NCBI GenBank assembly: GCA_019456075.1
Contig: VRUN01000014.1
Location: 1 to 32,788 of the forward strand
DNA length: 32,788 bases
Direction of reading: 5' to 3'
Source of the DNA: Candidatus Methylomirabilota bacterium
Lineage (GTDB): Bacteria; Methylomirabilota; Methylomirabilia; Methylomirabilales; CSP1-5
Shown: piece by piece, positions 30,863-32,788 of the stretch
Numbering within the stretch: the first letter of the stretch is position 1
How the letters are laid out: each line of letters opens with the position of its first letter
Notes under the pieces: generated by a model
Databases searched by the model: none
What the model saw: the letters and a program-made list of their open reading frames with translations, nothing else
Told to the model about the DNA's origin: nothing
Translations under genes and position numbers: made by a program

Positions 30863-30950
30863 GCAGTCCTCCGAGGCCTCAGGTCCATGCCGGCAGGCAC
30901 CAACCCCTTAAGCGGGATCGACCGAAGAGGACTGTCAAGAGCTGTGTGGG

Positions 30951-30968
30951 ATAACCGCATGCCGTTAT
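30951..30968. promoter_or_regulatory. 18-bp near-perfect palindrome upstream of mrpA
   Basis: ATAACCGCATGCCGTTAT reads the same on both strands apart from one position pair. It lies about 90 nt upstream of mrpA and 12 nt before a TTGACA on the minus strand, so it could be an operator. The outer ATAAC/GTTAT arms are the same as in the palindrome of the phasin promoter, with one more base between them. Confidence 0.4.
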
Positions 30969-31095
30969 GCGATTCGTGAGAAGGAAGGTCCGGCACCAAA
31001 ACGGGACGGACCATAACACAACCCAAACATGGCGGCAAGGAGGGTCTCGTTCCAGAACCATGCCGCGCGGACCGACGACCATTAGTCGATGACCC

Positions 31096-31181
31096 AGTTC
31101 ATGGTTCATAGTTCATGGTTCATAGCAAGAACCCAGATTCCCATTCTTAAACCATCAACCATGACCCCTAAACCGTGAACC
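31096..31181. repeat. Inverted pair of heptad repeat arrays (RGTTCAT / ATGAACC)
   Basis: Four contiguous 7-nt units alternating AGTTCAT and GGTTCAT (31096-31123) are matched by four units related to ATGAACC (31154-31181) in complementary orientation, separated by 30 nt. The unit is the same family as the first array in the mla operon (17805-17867). It lies downstream of the DoxX gene and upstream of mrpA on the minus strand. Confidence 0.75.
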
Positions 31182-31300
31182 GCTTTGTCGGTCAACGGTC
31201 ATCGCTCAGTAGTTGGAGGGGCACTTGCAGGATACCAGAATCCTTCGCGAAGCGGATCTATTCTTGTACAGGCGGGGCGCGAGAGCATGACCAGAGAAGA

Positions 31301-31741
31301 CTACAGTCGACGCCTCGAGCCGTCCAGGGCGAGTGGGCCACCCCCGGTGATGAGAATGGCGATCGAGGCCATGAGGAGGACAAGGGCGTATTCATATCCG
31401 GCCACGGCCGCCTTTCCCGCAGCCGCATCCACGACCATGCCATGCAGGAAAAATCCTTCGCGAAGATGCACGAAGAAGATTGCACCCCCCATGATCACGA
31501 CGTGGACCAGGGCGCCAATACGGGTGAAGAACCCGAGCACGAGCGAGGCCCCCCCCAAAAAGTGACCCAGGATCACAAACCAGGCCATGATCGCCGGCAG
31601 CGGAATGCCCATCTTGGCATTGAAGGCGGTGACTCCGGCTGGGGTATAGACGAAGACGGCCAAGTAGCCATGCAACAAAAAAATAATTCCAAGGGTGACT
31701 CGTAACACCGTGATGCCGTAGCCGCTTCCCCGCCTCATCAT
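31301..31741 (-). CDS. DoxX-family membrane protein
   Basis: A 146-aa integral membrane protein with four hydrophobic segments. The N-terminal RVTLGIIFLLHGYLAVF and the middle HFLGGASLVLGFFTRIGALVHVVIMGGAIFFVH fit the DoxX/DoxD-like family, whose members are small quinone-linked or redox-associated membrane proteins of mostly unknown role. AGGAGGAGGAG immediately precedes a double ATG (31741 and 31738); the first is used here. It is a single gene: upstream are the multiple-repeat operator-like sequences near 31875, downstream a heptad array. Confidence 0.85.
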   Translation of the reverse strand: MMRRGSGYGITVLRVTLGIIFLLHGYLAVFVYTPAGVTAFNAKMGIPLPAIMAWFVILGHFLGGASLVLGFFTRIGALVHVVIMGGAIFFVHLREGFFLHGMVVDAAAGKAAVAGYEYALVLLMASIAILITGGGPLALDGSRRRL

Positions 31742-32151
31742 CTCCTCCTCCTGTGGAATCCGACCGGTGATCCGCCCCGTCCGTTTGGAGATTCTCGGTA
31801 TGATACAGTGAAGAGGGCTCGTTTTGGAAACGAATTTCCTCCCGGTGCCTTCCTATCTCCTTTGGCTCAATCGCAAAGTATACTAAAGTCTACTTACGAT
31901 ATACTTTGGCACAGGCTTTAGAGTGGGCCGAGGATGCCTCTGCCGGCCTCGGGTAGGGTCATGTCGGTAGCAACGTGGTAGCAGTGCCATGGAAAGACTT
32001 GATTTGCTGGGACTGGCCGGTCGGGATCTGATTACCAATTAGCGGGTCCACCCGACCTACAACCCGCAACCTTCGGCGAAGATTTGTAGTTGTAATCTTC
32101 CCATGGGGTCGGAGGCCTGGACGCGACAACCACGGGGAATGGATCAGGCTC
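31742..32151. other. Gene-poor region with inverted repeats
   Basis: About 400 nt upstream of the small-transcript unit. No reading frame has a ribosome binding site or known features. It contains the operator-like repeats near 31875, an inverted CCGAGG/CCTCGG pair near 31929-31951, and two hairpins at 32042-32067 (GCGGGT/ACCCGC) and 32078-32100 (GAAGATT/AATCTTC). These may be part of a structured RNA or regulatory leader. No known RNA family was recognised. Confidence 0.4.
31875..31907. promoter_or_regulatory. Operator-like triple repeat and inverted repeat (AAAGTMTACT)
   Basis: AAAGTATACT and AAAGTCTACT are adjacent, followed by a diverged third unit ending ATATACT, at a 10-11 nt period (one helical turn). 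The ends also form an exact inverted repeat, AAAGTATA (31875-31882) and TATACTTT (31900-31907). It lies 134 bp upstream of the DoxX-family gene start, in AT-rich sequence, and looks like a regulator binding site. Confidence 0.45.
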
Positions 32152-32180
32152 TTGACACCACCCGCGGATTGGGCGATGCT
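32152..32180 (+). promoter_or_regulatory. Promoter-like block, copy 1
   Basis: A perfect TTGACA (32152-32157), exact 17-nt spacer and GATGCT (32175-32180), followed by TTAG. The -10 match to TATAAT is weak (3/6), but the arrangement is repeated at 32756-32784 with the same spacing and flanks, which supports function. Confidence 0.5.
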
Positions 32181-32205
32181 TTAGCCCTCCGCAGGAGGTT
32201 CACAG

Positions 32206-32322
32206 ATGGAACCGGTGGTAGGCATAGCCCCACAGCCCACCTCCGGCACAATCGACGGCGCACCAAGCATTCAGACGCCCTCTCAGGCGGAGCATGGCCC
32301 GGGAGGGCGTTTTGCTTTTTAG
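32206..32322 (+). CDS. Candidate 38-aa small protein (or small RNA in its place)
   Basis: ATG at 32206 is preceded at a 7-nt distance by a perfect AGGAGG (32193-32198) and opens a 38-codon frame ending in TAG at 32320-32322. The product begins MEPVVGIAPQPTSG, is rich in Pro, Gly, Ala and Ser, has no cysteine and no membrane segment, and ends GGRFAF. It is not a recognised family. The frame runs through a strong intrinsic terminator, with the stop codon at the end of the T-tract. This is unusual for an mRNA, so the transcript may instead be a structured small RNA; a 12-nt hairpin pair (32212-32223 with 32235-32246, two mismatches) lies within it. Confidence 0.35.
   Translation: MEPVVGIAPQPTSGTIDGAPSIQTPSQAEHGPGGRFAF
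32275..32320 (+). terminator. Strong intrinsic terminator before the ankyrin lipoprotein gene
   Basis: ACGCCCTCTC (32275-32284) pairs with GGGAGGGCGT (32301-32310) with one G-T pair, followed by TTTTGCTTTTT. An upstream segment, GCCCTCCGC (32184-32192), is complementary to both the 3' arm (32302-32308) and to GCGGAG in the loop (32287-32292), so an alternative antiterminated fold is possible. Confidence 0.75.
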
Positions 32323-32386
32323 AGCCAAGCAAGATTCAGGCGTAGCCTGCGAAGGTGCCATCACAAAGAAAAAGAGGGTTGTCCTA

Positions 32387-32638
32387 GTGAGGAAACCATT
32401 GAAAATTATTTTAATGCTGTTGCTGGGCGTATCGTTGGGTTTGGCCGCTTGTACCTCAGAGCCATCATTAATCCGGGCGGCAAAGGAGGGCGACACCGAG
32501 ACGGTGAAAACCTTGCTGGCTGCCGGGGCGGACGTGAATGCGCAAAACTGGGTGGGCCAGACAGCCTTGATGCAAGCGGCATGGCATGGCCACACCGCCA
32601 TCGTCCAAATACTTAAAGAGGCCGGAGCGCGGGAATAG
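32387..32638 (+). CDS. Mini ankyrin-repeat lipoprotein
   Basis: An 83-aa protein starting at GTG 32387 (VRKPLKI as encoded), with a hydrophobic segment and lipobox LAAC (Cys22), then about two ankyrin repeats: SLIRAAKEGDTETVKTLLAAGADVNAQN and WVGQTALMQAAWHGHTAIVQILKEAGA. It is much shorter than usual ankyrin proteins, though such mini forms exist in bacterial envelopes. An AGAGGG lies about 9 nt before the GTG. An in-frame ATG at 32294 would overlap the terminator and put non-signal sequence before the signal peptide. Probably binds a partner protein at the outer membrane or periplasm; partner unknown. Confidence 0.75.
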   Translation: MRKPLKIILMLLLGVSLGLAACTSEPSLIRAAKEGDTETVKTLLAAGADVNAQNWVGQTALMQAAWHGHTAIVQILKEAGARE

Positions 32639-32755
32639 CCGACTGATCGACTGCCATGTGCTGCCCCCGCGACGGGCTGCTTGATAATGGCTTCCACGAC
32701 ATGACCGGGAAGATCATCTGGAGCGCACCGTAGGAGGCGCTGACGCCCCTAGTTC

Positions 32756-32784
32756 TTGACACCCCTTGCCCAGTTGGCGATACT
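32756..32784 (+). promoter_or_regulatory. Promoter-like block, copy 2, at the window edge
   Basis: TTGACA (32756-32761), exact 17-nt spacer and GATACT (32779-32784), followed by TAAG. It shares TTGACACC, the spacing and GGCGATRCTTWAG with the block at 32152-32180. Whatever it drives lies beyond the window. Confidence 0.55.
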
Positions 32785-32788
32785 TAAG

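Larger units (their letters stand above)
30863..31300. other. Intergenic region upstream of mrpA, no gene seen
   Basis: About 440 nt between mrpA and the DoxX-family gene. It holds a near-perfect palindrome (30951-30968), a perfect TTGACA on the minus strand (30933-30938) without a convincing -10, a GGTCCG/CGGACC inverted pair near 30987-31012, and a heptad array pair (31096-31181). Short open frames on both strands have no ribosome binding site or family features. Confidence 0.6.

Noticed and set aside
30933-30938. mrpA promoter from the perfect TTGACA on the minus strand
   Set aside because: No acceptable -10 hexamer at 16-18 nt. Listed only as part of the intergenic description.
31908-31925. 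Sigma54 promoter at TTGGCACAGG
   Set aside because: The -24 half is passable but the -12 GC is missing.
32040-32110. tRNA or attachment-site remnant
   Set aside because: A few tRNA-like words occur, but there is no T-loop consensus, acceptor stem or CCA, and no integrase nearby.
32152-32320. 6S RNA, riboswitch (c-di-GMP, cobalamin), RNase P RNA or SRP RNA
   Set aside because: I looked for the conserved cores of these RNAs and found none; only a generic closing stem and terminator are seen.
32200-32697. Minus-strand frame of 165 codons
   Set aside because: Opposite the ankyrin lipoprotein, whose signal peptide, lipobox and repeats are convincing.

Overview
The window reads as a contiguous piece of a GC-rich chromosome from a diderm (Gram-negative) bacterium. 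Outer-membrane biology is everywhere: a SurA-type periplasmic chaperone, a heptose adenylyltransferase for LPS core, an MlaD/E/F lipid-transport set, an AsmA/YhdP-like giant, and two or more lipoproteins. The mix of FtsEX-EnvC-Ctp, OtsAB, Mla, Mrp and a phasin-like protein would fit a soil or aquatic lineage such as NC10/Methylomirabilota or a deltaproteobacterium-like group. That placement is inference from gene content and style, not from a marker alignment. There are no tRNAs, rRNAs, CRISPR arrays, transposases or phage genes.

Layout. (1) 237-5601, plus strand: ftsE-ftsX-envC-ctpA-tsaD, a cell-division/peptidoglycan-hydrolysis module followed by a C-terminal processing protease and the tRNA t6A enzyme. 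(2) 5709-12971, minus strand: otsA-otsB-rfaE2-mfd-surA, closely packed with ATGA or TGATG overlaps at three junctions; it converges on tsaD across a long imperfect hairpin built of 7-nt repeats. (3) 13186-20362, minus strand: lapA-like - lipoprotein - mlaE - mlaF - mlaD - AsmA-like giant, a probable inter-membrane lipid-trafficking operon. (4) 20493-24069, minus strand: a peptide-type ABC importer (binding protein, two permeases, no ATPases), with a strong promoter and a perfect 15-bp hairpin after the binding-protein gene. (5) 24331-24798, minus strand: a phasin-like gene with its own strong promoter, palindromic operators and terminator. (6) 24983-30862, minus strand: a complete seven-gene Mrp cation/proton antiporter operon, mrpABCDEFG, split between D and E by a dispersed-repeat cluster. 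(7) 31301-31741: a DoxX-family membrane protein. (8) 31742-32788: a gene-poor end holding a candidate small transcript with a 38-codon ORF and a strong terminator, a mini ankyrin lipoprotein, and a second copy of the same promoter-like block cut by the window edge.

The most unusual features are non-coding. Four intergenic sites carry degenerate arrays with an exact 7-nt period, mostly arranged as inverted pairs. One of them absorbs the stop codon of ctpA and another lies inside the mla operon. A separate dispersed-repeat family (core TTCGACARGCTCAG) sits inside the mrp operon. The phasin promoter is embedded in palindromes. The right end has a duplicated promoter-like block with identical geometry. 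No completely new protein system is evident, but the right-hand end and the heptad arrays are the best places to look.
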